Source: Liolophura sinensis
Taxonomy: Eukaryota; Mollusca; Polyplacophora; Chitonida; Chitonidae
Direction: 5' to 3'
Length of the DNA: 64,000 nt
Assembly (NCBI RefSeq): GCF_032854445.1
Contig: NC_088295.1
Span: forward strand, 67,551,058 to 67,615,057
The notes below the pieces were generated by a model. That model saw only the letters and a program-made list of their open reading frames with translations. It searched no databases and had not been told where the DNA came from. Each line of letters begins with the position of its first letter. The stretch's first letter is position 1. Made by a program: the position numbers and the translations under genes. This document shows, one piece after another, positions 10,876 to 22,095 of this stretch.

Positions 10876-11459
10876 GCAGTAGCATGTTGGATTAGATCTA
10901 GTGTATATTTGGCCAGTTTGACAGCAGCATTACATCAGTAGATGTCACAAGTACAATGTGAGTTGTCGTGGTTTACTTGAGGATGTGTCTATAAGTTAAT
11001 AAATTTATCTTAATAAAAGTTAATAAAACTTATCTTGACCCGTCAAATCAAATAAAAACATACATGGTTTGTTGTGTATTCAAAATTCTAAGAACCGCAT
11101 AAGAATGTATCAGTTCTGTGTCGGCTAAACTCCGAAAGTGTTGAGTGTTGAAGTCTAAAAGATATTTTTGCTTCATGATTACAACTGTGCTTATCCTCGT
11201 ACCCTACTCCTGTTTCAAAAGAACGCTGAAATAACGCAGCCAATCTAACTTTCAAAGTCAGACTAAGCCCATTTCAAAGCAAAACACAACTGATGAGAAC
11301 TCAGTGTGGTCTGTCAGGCCAAATATCAGCAGGCCACAGAAGAGGTTCATGCTGATTAGTCTTTATGTCTTCTGGCCAATTGTCTCAGCCTCAGATTGTC
11401 TGGTGTTTTATTTAGCTCAGCTCTGAGTGGCTTCATAATATATGAGTGTCTGATGTGTC
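10876..11459. other. intergenic, nothing recognised
   Basis: AT-rich unique-looking sequence with no supported ORF and no recognised repeat. Confidence 0.5.
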
Positions 11460-11597
11460 TTGTGGGAGTGTCTAGCGTGCCCTATAGGACATTATGTCCT
11501 GTAGGAGTGGCTAGCATGCCCTATGGGACATTATGTGTTGTAGGAGTGTATAACATGTCCTATAGGACATTATGTCTTGTGGGGGGTGTCTAACATA
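11460..11597. repeat. 39-bp minisatellite, about 3.5 copies
   Basis: The unit reads about TTGTAGGAGTGTCTAGCATG then CCCTATAGGACATTATGTC. Three full units and part of a fourth differ by a few bases. The sequence is unrelated to the intron 2 array despite the same unit length. Confidence 0.85.
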
Positions 11598-11714
11598 GGT
11601 ACACTTTGTGTTGCTAAGAGAGTGGGAGTCTGTGAACGACCTTTTCCTCACCTAGTATTGTTTTAAGTGAAACACTCAAGGGGGATTTTCTTGACAAATC
11701 CCAATAAGAAAGGT

Positions 11715-12640
11715 TGTTTGCTAAAAGACCAATGAGGTGGTGTGCTAGAAGACTCTTGAGGTCGTATGCCAAGAGGCCCTTGAAATAAAGTGCTTTTTGA
11801 GGCCTTTGAGGTTGTGTCCTAGAAAGGCTGTGGGAGCATGCTGTAAGTCCCTTGAGTCTGTATGCTAGAAGGCCCTAGAGATCATGTGCAAGAAGGCTCT
11901 TAAGGTGGTGTGCAAGAAGGTTCTTAAGATCATGTGGTAGAAGGCCCTTAAGGTCGTGTGCTAGAAAGCCCTTAAGGTAGTGCGCTAGGCCCTTGAAGTC
12001 CTTTACTGGAAGGCTGTTAAGGTCGTGTGCAAGAAGTTCCTTGAGGTAGTGTGCCAGAAGGGTCTAAAGGTGGTGTGCTAGAGGGCCGTTGAGGTCCTGT
12101 GCTCGAAGGCTTTAAAGGTAGTGTGCCAGAAGGCCATTGAGGTCCTGGTCCCCGGATCACGAGGATCACAAAGCGATCTGAGTCAAAATTTCTAATCACT
12201 TTAAAATTGTTATTCTGATTGACCATGTGAAACAAATTTCAGCTAAAATAAAGAAAAGGAACATAAGTTTAACGATTGAAATTTTGATCGCTTTGTGATT
12301 CCGTTGGCAGTGCTAGAATATACTTAAGATTTGCTAGAAGGCCATTGCAATCGTTTTCCATGAGGTTGTGTGCTTCAGAAGGCTATTATGGGCACATGTT
12401 AGGAGACCCTTGGGGTCTTATGCAAAAAAAGCCCTTGCGCCCTTGAGAAAGCAAGGTCGTGTGCTAGAAGGCCCTTGATATCTTTTGCTAGAAGGCAAGG
12501 TCGTGTGCTAGAAGTCACGTGGGGTCCTGTACTTGAAATCACTTGGGGTCCTGTGCTAGAAGTCACTTGGGGTTCTGTGCTAGAAGCCACTTGGGGTCCT
12601 GTGCTAGAAGTCACTTGGGGTGCTGTGCTAGAAGTCCGAC
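11715..12640. repeat. degenerate 24-bp minisatellite, split by a hairpin element
   Basis: Units contain GTGCTAGAAGGCCCTTGAGG with variants. The last part (12500-12640) is regular, GTCCTGTGCTAGAAGTCACT plus TGGG (24 bp, six copies). The array is interrupted at about 12155-12305. Its end passes into sequence resembling the large repeat unit near 16.7 kb (CTGCGGCT after a TAGAAG motif), suggesting that the array grew from that sequence. Confidence 0.8.
12163..12302. mobile_element. MITE-like hairpin inside the 24-bp minisatellite
   Basis: The left arm GGATCACAAAGCGATC...CAAAATTTC (from 12163) is answered by the right arm GAAATTTTGATCGCTTTGTG ATTCC (12278-12302) in inverted orientation, about 25 bp with one short interruption. 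The roughly 140-bp size, AT-rich centre and absence of coding sequence fit a non-autonomous DNA element. No clear target duplication is visible. Confidence 0.6.
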
Positions 12641-12762
12641 CCTTTTGCTTCGGCTGCGGCTGTGTGTTTGTAGGGAGGTTGTCAACTACAAATAATCCTG
12701 CATCACTACCGCCCTGTAAAAATGAATGAGTCTCGAGAAGTGGGCTAAAATATAAATCAGAG

Positions 12763-13020
12763 CTCTCAGTTGGTTAGCGCGCTACCGCAGCGTAATGACC
12801 CAGGAGCCTCTCACCAATGCTTTCGCTGTGAGTTCAAGTCCAGCTCATGCTGGCTTCCTCTCTGGCCGTAAGTGGGAAGGTCTTCCAGCAACGTGCAGAT
12901 GGTCGTGGGTTTCCCCAGGGCTCTGCCCGGCTTCCTCCCAGCATAATGCTGGCCGCTGTCGTATAAGTGAAATATTCCTGAGTACGGCGTAAAACACCAA
13001 TCAAATAAATAAATAAATAT
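12763..13020 (+). mobile_element. SINE family A, full length
   Basis: Forward copy with the best preserved tRNA-like head here: CTCAGTTGGTTAGCGCGCTA, then GTGAGTTCAAGTCCAGCTCA. The core CATAATGCTGGCCGC and the AAATA tail follow. Possible short target duplication ATATAAAT; weak. Confidence 0.85.
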
Positions 13021-13025
13021 ATATA

Positions 13026-13625
13026 AATTAGAACTTGCTCAACTAGGAGAAGTTAACCAATCACACGATAGCATTTACTCAACTCACACATAGCGTCTGG
13101 GAACTTATATTTCAGGAAAGTCTTCTGGTACATGTACTTGGCATCGCAAAATAGTTATTCTGGAATTAATGTAATAATAGCTCGTTAGGAAAACGCCGTT
13201 CAAGTCCTTAAATCATGTGCCAAGCATGTCTACGAAGGCTGAGAAACTGTCAGTTCTTGAGCTTGATCAAAGAGAGGCTACACCTTCGGGACCAGGCTCT
13301 AATGAAAGCTCATAACATGAATCAGTTAACGAATCCTGATTACAAGGTATATTATTGGATGATAACTGGCTAGTGTCTGCCTTTTTAAGTCAGCACAAAA
13401 GTTGAAGTGCATGCAGTGTGATGCCTGGCTGTTGCTCTCATTTTGATGGGTTGGAAAGCACGCCAGACCACCCAGGGCCATAAATAATGACGTTTCACCC
13501 ATGTCGAACTGATGTGTTTACGTAAGGCAGTCCCGGATTTCTTTCACTTGTGCTTTGATCCGCAATGTTTACAATATTGCACTCTGTGATCACTCTACTT
13601 TTATACAGCAGCCTAATAGATGGGA
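13026..13625. repeat. partial large repeat unit U0
   Basis: This segment matches 16890-17492 and 20760-21359 with many substitutions; for example CTTCTGGTACATGTACTTGG and CATGTGCCAAGCATGTCTAC recur. It is the end of an older unit that precedes the recent tandem pair. An ORF at 13565-13801 with a hydrophobic start is broken in the next unit and is not supported as a gene. Confidence 0.8.
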
Positions 13626-14757
13626 TGTATTTTGTGCATGGTGACGATTTTGTCCGTCAATTTGTTTGTCATGATATAACTCGTGGTGTCCCTACCATCT
13701 TTTATCCAAGTCGGAAGTTGCCATGTAACCAAACGACCATACTCTCTCTGAACAGATGCCTTAGTACGGTAATATGCCCCAAAGTTTCCACACCTAGCTA
13801 GCACAGTTCCAATGTTAGTTTTCCCGTGACACGCACACGCACACAGGAAGGGAATCAGACTGCCCTTCGTAGACAGGTGAACCCCTAAACTTAACATCTG
13901 CTTGTCAGATTATCTTATCTGGCACACGTTGCCAGGAAAACCGTCCGCCAACAGCTAATTTCCAGCTAGTCTCCAATGTTAAGAAGATTTCAGTACAGAA
14001 AATCTGTTTACCAGGACACTTATGGTAAGAAAGGCGCTCGAACATTAACGGTTCATCGAACTCTCTTTGTTGTCGTTGGATTCTCAGACTTTTCCTCCTG
14101 GAACATATTAATTCTTTTCACACATGTTTCTCAAATCAGCAAAAGCTGTCGTCTACAGCGAAGTATAATCGACCGACTCAGCCTTTGAATTTCAATCAAT
14201 CGATCGATGCTGTTGTTGTTGTTTTTTTTAATCCATCAATGAAGAATTTCCACCTCTTGTATATTTCTGCCCGAGAAAACACATGCACCAGACGCTATCC
14301 GTTTTACGAGGGCCTCGAATCGATATCTAAAATTCCAGCCCCGATGTATCACGATCTTCTCAAAATCTAGGAATGTAAACAGCTTCTATTTTTTGTCTGC
14401 TCCTTAACGATAAGGACACTTCCAGACTTTTTTTTTTGTGTTTCGTGATATATATTATTTACACGAAGTATCGATACTTTCGAATCTTTTGAAACAGCCT
14501 TTTGGCCTGAGAAGATGTAAAGTTTCGTAGGAACTCTTACATCATGTGTGAGGTTCATTTGTTAATTAAACATTTTTAACACAACGGGCTGAATACTATA
14601 CTCCCACGAAGGCGTTAGAACGTTAGAATGGTTCATATATAAATGCTGCCTGAAAATCTTAATACTATCCATAAATTTTAAACTAACTGCAGTTGATGTT
14701 TGCGTCGATCGGACGTTGGATTGACTGATTCATTGTATGAAAGTTGGATTGATTAAT

Positions 14758-14842
14758 TTATTTATTTATTTGATTGGTGTTTTACGCCGTACTCAAGAAT
14801 ATTTCACTTACACGACGGCGGCCAGCATTATGGTGGGAGGAA
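14758..14842 (-). mobile_element. SINE family A fragment with target duplication (U1)
   Basis: Reverse 3' end only (tail, TTTTACGCCGTACTCAAGAA, core GGCGGCCAGCATTATGG). It is flanked by GATTGATTAAT at 14747-14757 and 14843-14853, so it inserted already 5' truncated. Confidence 0.85.
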
Positions 14843-15823
14843 GATTGATTAATCGATTGATTCATGGGTACATTGGTTGACTGATTGATCCGTGAGTCTG
14901 TTGGTTAAACAGTTGCAGGGAAAATGTTAACTGAATAAATCCGCGTTCACACAACGATGCTGACGACTCGACAAGTGTAATGAAAATAGGCCACGTACAA
15001 TTTCGTGGGATTGTAGCATTGGACAATCACATACTCTAAACGCGCTTTATGACGAGTCGATACGACAAATCGCGCTGTGTGTAGTCGACTTTAGAATATA
15101 GACTGGATTTAGAAGCATTTTGTCGACATCGCGTGGGCCCTGAATTATACCAACACAGTGGTTGGTACGGTCACCCAAAAAGTAAATATAGGCTAAGTAT
15201 AGGCTATTCGGTGTCAGTACACTGTGATTGGGTAGGATTTCTTGGAGTGTAGGTTCCAGTGTGACAGCATTGTCAATCGAAACTGCGACCGACTTGCTCC
15301 GAAGAAGCCCTCGTGACCTGACCGTGATACCGTAGAAAACGACGATAAAGCCCAAGCAGTACATACTGTATACATCCGGTACATTAGAGTTGCGGACTTC
15401 AGACGTCCTTATAGTGCACAATATTCCTCAATACACAAATCCTTTGCAGGTGGGTTCATGTATAAAGCAATAACAAAACAAAATCGTATACTGGAGTGTA
15501 TCAGCCAGCGTTTTCCAGGGCAACTTTTACATTCGCATCTTTTTTAACAATATACTCCCTGGACACCATCAAACACTTTATAACCTTTACGTGTGGGTGT
15601 GGCGTTCAAGGACATTGCATATAACAATGTTCGAAATAGTCCCCCCATGCAGGAAGGCCAGTGTAAAGCTATCATTGGGATTGAAAAGTAATGCGAACAG
15701 AAAGTAAATTAAGACCTTTTGTATTTGTCTCTATCGTTTAGCGGTTTGCATGTTATCTTTTTAAGAACTGCGTTGAATGCCGCCCAATTCTCTATGCAAA
15801 AAGACAGAAATAGTATTGTCTTA

Positions 15824-16095
15824 AATTTATTTATATATTTGATTGGAGTTATACGCCGTACTCAAAAATATTTTACTTATTGTACGGCGGCCAGCATAAT
15901 GGTGAGAGGAAATCGGGCAGAGCCCAGGGAAAACCTATGACCATCCGCAAGTTGTTGACAGACCTTCCGACGTACGATCTGAGAAGAAGCCAGCATGAGC
16001 TGGACTTGAACTCATAACTACCGTATTTGCGGTAGGCTCCTGGGTCATTGCGTCGCCCTGACGTGTAAAACCCTCGGCCATGCAGGCCCCACTGA
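15824..16095 (-). mobile_element. SINE family A, near full length (U1)
   Basis: Reverse copy from an AAATTTATTTATATATTTG tail to the GGGTCATTGCGTCGCCCTGA head region. The corresponding sites in U3 (about 23245), U4 (about 33003) and U5 (about 40415) lack it, so it inserted after those units separated. Confidence 0.85.
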
Positions 16096-18624
16096 TGTCT
16101 GAAATGGAATGGTTTATGGCAAAACAACACTGTATAGCTGAAGAATCTCTTATTCCAAATCCAGCAGCTGTGGCGACCCGTCAAGAATACATGCCAGTCC
16201 GCGATATTTACTCGAGCCATTTAAGTCTTAGAAAAAATGATTTCAAATACAGGACATTGTAGTAACACCATTACGTCCTGGTTCCTGCTAATGGATCCAT
16301 TAGTTGCCATCATGTTCCTAACATGACATCAAATCCCTTCTAGGATGTACAGCCATTTAAATCAAACCCCAAATTAGGTGAGAGGTGGAGATCGACTTGG
16401 ACTTGGACATACATCTTATCGTATATGGTTGACTGGTTGCCAATGTGACAATTCCAACGATTTTAGGCTTTCCAACAAGCATGTAACCCTCAACTGGTTG
16501 TAACGTCCACCTTTTTTTCTTTATTTTTTTAAATGGCTTTTTTAGCTGAAGGTCATGTGCTTGTAAACTGTAATGATTTCTCCGAAAATGTCAAAGCAAA
16601 CTGACCTTATGACAGCTGAATCGAGAATAACAGCATTATCTCAAATTATCTATGCTTTGTGGACCTGTACAGAACAGAGTGCGTCGAGTGATGAATCGAA
16701 ACCTTGGAAGGATCTTGAGGTCATGTGTTAGAAGCAAGTCTCGGTTGGTTCAGCTGCGGCTTTGAGTCAGGAGATTTGCAAAGTACCGCGATTTCTTTCA
16801 CCCATCAACATGCATCACCAGTGTTTTATTTAAAAAATATATTATAATCGAGAACCACTTTAAAACATAATGAAAAATTCAAATTGAAGTTAAAGTGGAT
16901 GCTCAGCTTAACCAAGTTAATCAATCGCAACATAACATTTGTTCAACCCAAGGATACCGTCCGCTACTTGTATTTCTGGAAGTTCTTCTGGTACATGTAC
17001 TTGGCATCTCGATATAGTTATTCTGTAATTAAAATAATAATGGTTGATTAGGAAAACGCCATCCACGTACATAAATCATGTGCCAAGCATGTCTACAAAG
17101 CCTGACCAAACGCTAGTCCTTGAGCTAGATCGAAGACAGCCTACTCAATGGTGACCAGACTCTAATGAAAGCTCATAACATGACTCAGTTAACGAATTCT
17201 GACTACAAGTTATTTTATGGGATGACAATTGGCTGGTAACTACCCTCTGAAGTCAGTACAAAAGTTGAAGTGACGTGTGATGTCTGGAAATCCGATTGTT
17301 GCTTTCCATTTTGATAGGTTGGAAAGCACACCAGACCACCCAGGGCCATAAATAATGAAGTTACACGCAACTGGAGCAACTGGAAGTGTAACGCAGTCCC
17401 GGATTCCTCTCAGCTGTGCTTTAATCCGCAATGTGTGCAATGTTTAACCCTGTGATCACTCTACTTTTTATAAAGCAGCCTAATAGATGGAGTGTATTTT
17501 GTGCATGGTGACGATTTTGTCCGTCAATTTGTTTGTCATGATATAACTCGTGGTGTCCCTACCATCTTTTATCCAAGTCGGAAGTTGCCATGTAACCAAA
17601 CGACCATACTCTCTCTGAACAGATGCCTTAGTACGGTAATATGCCCCAAAGTTTCCACACCTAGCTAGCACAGTTCCAATGTTAGTTTTCCCGTGACACG
17701 CACACGCACACAGGAAGGGAATCAGACTGCCCTTCGTAGACAGGTGAACCCCTAAACTTAACATCTGCTTGTCAGATTATCTTATCTGGCACACGTTGCC
17801 AGGAAAACCGTCCGCCAACAGCTAATTTCCAGCTAGTCTCCAATGTTAAGAAGATTTCAGTACAGAAAATCTGTTTACCAGGACACTTATGGTAAGAAAG
17901 GCGCTCGAACATTAACGGTTCATCGAACTCTCTTTGTTGTCGTTGGATTCTCAGACTTTTCCTCCTGGAACATATTAATTCTTTTCACACATGTTTCTCA
18001 AATCAGCAAAAGCTGTCGTCTACAGCGAAGTATAATCGACCGACTCAGCCTTTGAATTTCAATCAATCGATCGATGCTGTTGTTGTTGTTTTTTTTAATC
18101 CATCAATGAAGAATTTCCACCTCTTGTATATTTCTGCCCGAGAAAACACATGCACCAGACGCTATCCGTTTTACGAGGGCCTCGAATCGATATCTAAAAT
18201 TCCAGCCCCGATGTATCACGATCTTCTCAAAATCTAGGAATGTAAACAGCTTCTATTTTTTGTCTGCTCCTTAACGATAAGGACACTTCCAGACTTTTTT
18301 TTTTGTGTTTCGTGATATATATTATTTACACGAAGTATCGATACTTTCGAATCTTTTGAAACAGCCTTTTGGCCTGAGAAGATGTAAAGTTTCGTAGGAA
18401 CTCTTACATCATGTGTGAGGTTCATTTGTTAATTAAACATTTTTAACACAACGGGCTGAATACTATACTCCCACGAAGGCGTTAGAACGTTAGAATGGTT
18501 CATATATAAATGCTGCCTGAAAATCTTAATACTATCCATAAATTTTAAACTAACTGCAGTTGATGTTTGCGTCGATCGGACGTTGGATTGACTGATTCAT
18601 TGTATGAAAGTTGGATTGATTAAT

Positions 18625-18709
18625 TTATTTATTTATTTGATTGGTGTTTTACGCCGTACTCAAGAATATTTCACTTACACGACGGCGGCCAGCATTATGG
18701 TGGGAGGAA
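18625..18709 (-). mobile_element. SINE family A fragment (U2 copy)
   Basis: Duplicate of the element at 14758-14842, with the same 11-bp flanking repeat GATTGATTAAT at 18614-18624 and 18710-18720. It was copied with the unit and is not an independent insertion. Confidence 0.85.
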
Positions 18710-19691
18710 GATTGATTAATCGATTGATTCATGGGTACATTGGTTGACTGATTGATCCGTGAGTCTGTTGGTTAAACAGTTGCAGGGAAAATGTTAACTG
18801 AATAAATCCGCGTTCACACAACGATGCTGACGACTCGACAAGTGTAATGAAAATAGGCCACGTACAATTTCGTGGGATTGTAGCATTGGACAATCACATA
18901 CTCTAAACGCGCTTTATGACGAGTCGATACGACAAATCGCGCTGTGTGTAGTCGACTTTAGAATATAGACTGGATTTAGAAGCATTTTGTCGACATCGCG
19001 TGGGCCCTGAATTATACCAACACAGTGGTTGGTACGGTCACCCAAAAAGTAAATATAGGCTAAGTATAGGCTATTCGGTGTCAGTACACTGTGATTGGGT
19101 AGGATTTTCTTGGAGTGTAGGTTCCAGTGTGACAGCATTGTCAATCGAAACTGCGCCGACTTGCTCCGAAGAAGCCCTCGTGACCTGACCGTGATACCGT
19201 AGAAAACGACGATAAAGCCCAAGCAGTACATACTGTATCATCCGGTACATTAGAGTTGCGGACTTCAGACGTCCTTATAGTGCACAATATTCTCAATACA
19301 CAAATCCTTTGCAGGTGGGTTCATGTATAAAGCAATAACAAAACAAAATCGTATACTGGAGTGTATCAGCCAGCGTTTTCCAGGGCAACTTTTACATTCG
19401 CATCTTTTTTTAACAATATACTCCCTGGACACCATCAAACACTTTATAACCTTTACGTGTGGGTGTGGCGTTCAAGGACATTGCAATATAACAATGTTTC
19501 GAAATAGTCCCCCCATGCAGGAAGGCCAGTGTAAAGCTATCATTGGGATTGAAAAGTAATGCGAACAGAAAGTAAATTAAGACCTTTTGTATTTGTCTCT
19601 ATCGTTTAGCGGTTTGCATGTTATCTTTTTAAGAACTGCGTTGAATGCCGCCCAATTCTCTATGCAAAAAGACAGAAATAGTATTGTCTTT

Positions 19692-19965
19692 AAATTTATT
19701 TATATATTTGATTGGAGTTATACGCCGTACTCAAAAATATTTTACTTATTGTACGGCGGCCAGCATAATGGTGAGAGGGAAATCGGGCAGAGCCCAGGGA
19801 AAACCTATGACCATCCGCAAGTTGTTGACAGACCTTCCGACGTACGATCTGAGAAGAAGCCAGCATGAGCTGGACTTGAACTCATAACTACCGTATTTGC
19901 GGTAGGCTCCTGGGTCATTGCGTCGCCCTGACGTGTAAAACCCTCGGCCATGCAGGCCCCACTGA
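19692..19965 (-). mobile_element. SINE family A, near full length (U2 copy)
   Basis: Duplicate of 15824-16095, with one-base length differences such as GAGGGAAA for GAGGAAA. Confidence 0.85.
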
Positions 19966-21747
19966 TGTCTGAAATGGAATGGTTTATGGCAAAACAACAC
20001 TGTATAGCTGAAGAATCTCTTATTCCAAATCCAGCAGCTGTGGCGACCCGTCAAGAATACATGCCAGTCCGCGATATTTACTCGAGCCATTTAAGTCTTA
20101 GAAAAAATGATTTCAAATACAGGACATTGTAGTAAGCACCATTACGTCCTGGTTCCTGCTAATGGATCCATTAGTTGCCATCATGTTCCTAACATGACAT
20201 CAAATCCCTTCTAGGATGTACAGCCATTTAAATCAAACCCCAAATTAGGTGAGAGGTGGAGATCGACTTGGACTTGGACATACATCTTATCGTATATGGT
20301 TGACTGGTTGCCAATGTGACAATTCCAACGATTTTAGGCTTTTCCAACAAGCATGTAACCCTCAACTGGTTGTAACGTCCACCTTTTTTTTCTTTATTTT
20401 TTTAAATGGCTTTTTTAGCTGAAGGTCATGTGCTTGTAAACTGTAATGATTTCTCCGAAAATGTCAAAGCAAACTGACCTTATGACAGCTGAATCGAGAA
20501 TAACAGCATTATCTCAAATTATCTTATGCTTTGTGGACCTGTACAGAACAGAGTGCGTCGAGTGATGAATCGAAACCTTGGAAGGATCTTGAGGGTCATG
20601 TGTTAGAAGCAAGTCTCGGTTGGTTCAGCTGCGGCTTTGAGTCAGGAGATTTGCAAAGTACCGCGATTTCTTTCACCCATCAACATGCATCACCAGTGTT
20701 TTATTTAAAAAAATATATTATAATCGAGAACCACTTTAAAACATAATGAAAAATTCAAATTGAAGTTAAAGTGGATGCTCAGCTTAACCAAGTTAATCAA
20801 TCGCAACATAACATTTGTTCAACCCAAGGATACCGTCCGCTACTTGTATTTCTGGAAGTTCTTCTGGTACATGTACTTGGCATCTCGATATAGTTATTCT
20901 GTAATTAAAATAATAATGGTTGCTGAACGCAACGTACATAAATCATGTGCCAAGCATGTCTACAAAGCCTGACCAAACGCTAGTCCTTGAGCTAGATCGA
21001 AGACAGCCTACTCAATGGTGACCAGACTCTAATGAAAGCTCATAACATGACTCAGTTAACGAATTCTGACTACAAGTTATTTTATGGGATGACAATTGGC
21101 TGGTAACTACCCTCTGAAGTCAGTACAAAAGTTGAAGTGACGTGTGATGTCTGGAAATCCGATTGTTGCTTTCCATTTTGATAGGTTGGAAAGCACACCA
21201 GACCACCCAGGGCCATAAATAATGAAGTTACACGCAACTGGAGCAACTGGAAGTGTAACGCAGTCCCGGATTCCTCTCAGCTGTGCTTTAATCCGCAATG
21301 TGTGCAATGTTTAACCCTGTGATCACTCTACTTTTTATAAAGCAGCCTAATAGATGGAGTGTATTTTGTGCATTGTGGCGGTTTGGCCCGTCGACTTGTT
21401 TGACCTGATATAACACGTGATGTCCTTGCCATCTCTTATCCAAGTCAAAAGTTGCCATGTAACCAAACGACCATACTCTCTCTCTAAACAGATGCCTTAG
21501 TACGGTGATATGCCCCAAAGTTTCCACACCTAACTAGCGCAGTTCCATCCTTAGTTTTCCCGTGACACACACACACAGATAGGGAATCAGACTGCGCTAT
21601 GTAGATAGGTGAACCCCTAAACACGACATCTTCTTGTCAGACTATCTGACTTGGTACACGTTGCCAGGCCAACCGCCCGCCAACAGCTAATTACTAGGTT
21701 TCTTCATTATTAAGAGCATTTCAGAACAGAAAAGCTGTTTACCAGGA

Positions 21748-22095
21748 GTGGGTGCTTGGGGTTTAACGTAGTACTTAACAATTTTTCAGTGTTATGCCGA
21801 CGAAGGAATCCTTAGAGTGCATGTAATGTGCCTCCTTGTTGAAGGACGGATTTCCGCCGCTCTTTTATCTAGAGCTGCTTCACTGAGACGCCTTACCGAA
21901 GGCTAGTAAGTTGCCCCGCCATTATACTGATACGGGTGAACCAGTCGTTGCATTATCCCCTTCACGCTGAACGCCAAGCGAGGAAACTACAACTTCGTCT
22001 TTTAATTTCTCTTAGATGTGACTCGACCCAGGATTGACCCTGGATCTACCGCTCCCGTATCGGACGCTCTACCCACTGTACGATAGGGACCGGTC
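21748..22095 (-). mobile_element. SINE family B, full length, with empty sites in sister units
   Basis: Reverse tRNA-derived SINE. The head complement is GGATCTACCGCTCCCGTATC and the 3' end is GTGCTTGGGGTTTAACG. It is flanked by a 13-bp repeat CTGTTTACCAGGA (21735-21747 and 22096-22108). U1 (14004-14016) and U2 (17871-17883) have that 13-mer once with matching flanks, the pre-insertion state. Confidence 0.93.

Larger units (their letters stand above)
13626..17492. repeat. large repeat unit U1 (3,867 bp tandem copy 1)
   Basis: Sequence 13626-17492 repeats at 17493-21359 with a constant offset of 3,867 bp at both ends. No substitution was noticed in the first 1.6 kb. Further on, differences are single-base indels plus one block 9 bp shorter. 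The junctions share TGTATTTTGTGCAT (13626, 17493, 21360). The unit contains two SINE family A copies. I recognise no gene in it; its longest ORF (minus strand, 124 codons at 15047-15421) is frame-shifted in the other copy. Confidence 0.95.
17493..21359. repeat. large repeat unit U2 (tandem copy 2)
   Basis: Second copy of the 3,867-bp unit. Against U1 I count about 12 one-base insertions and 3 one-base deletions, all between about 19.1 and 20.8 kb, and one replaced block near 20922 (9 bp shorter). These sum to zero, which agrees with the equal unit lengths. It carries the same two SINEs. Confidence 0.95.

Noticed and set aside
13565-13801. ORF with a signal-peptide-like start (MFTILHSVITLLLYSS)
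   Set aside because: The homologous start at 17.43 kb is frame-shifted, the opposite strand has an equally long ORF, and no family motif is seen.
15047-15421. 124-codon minus-strand ORF in U1
   Set aside because: One-base indels alter the frame in U2, and older units do not keep it. It is probably chance, although the U2 indels may be sequencing errors.
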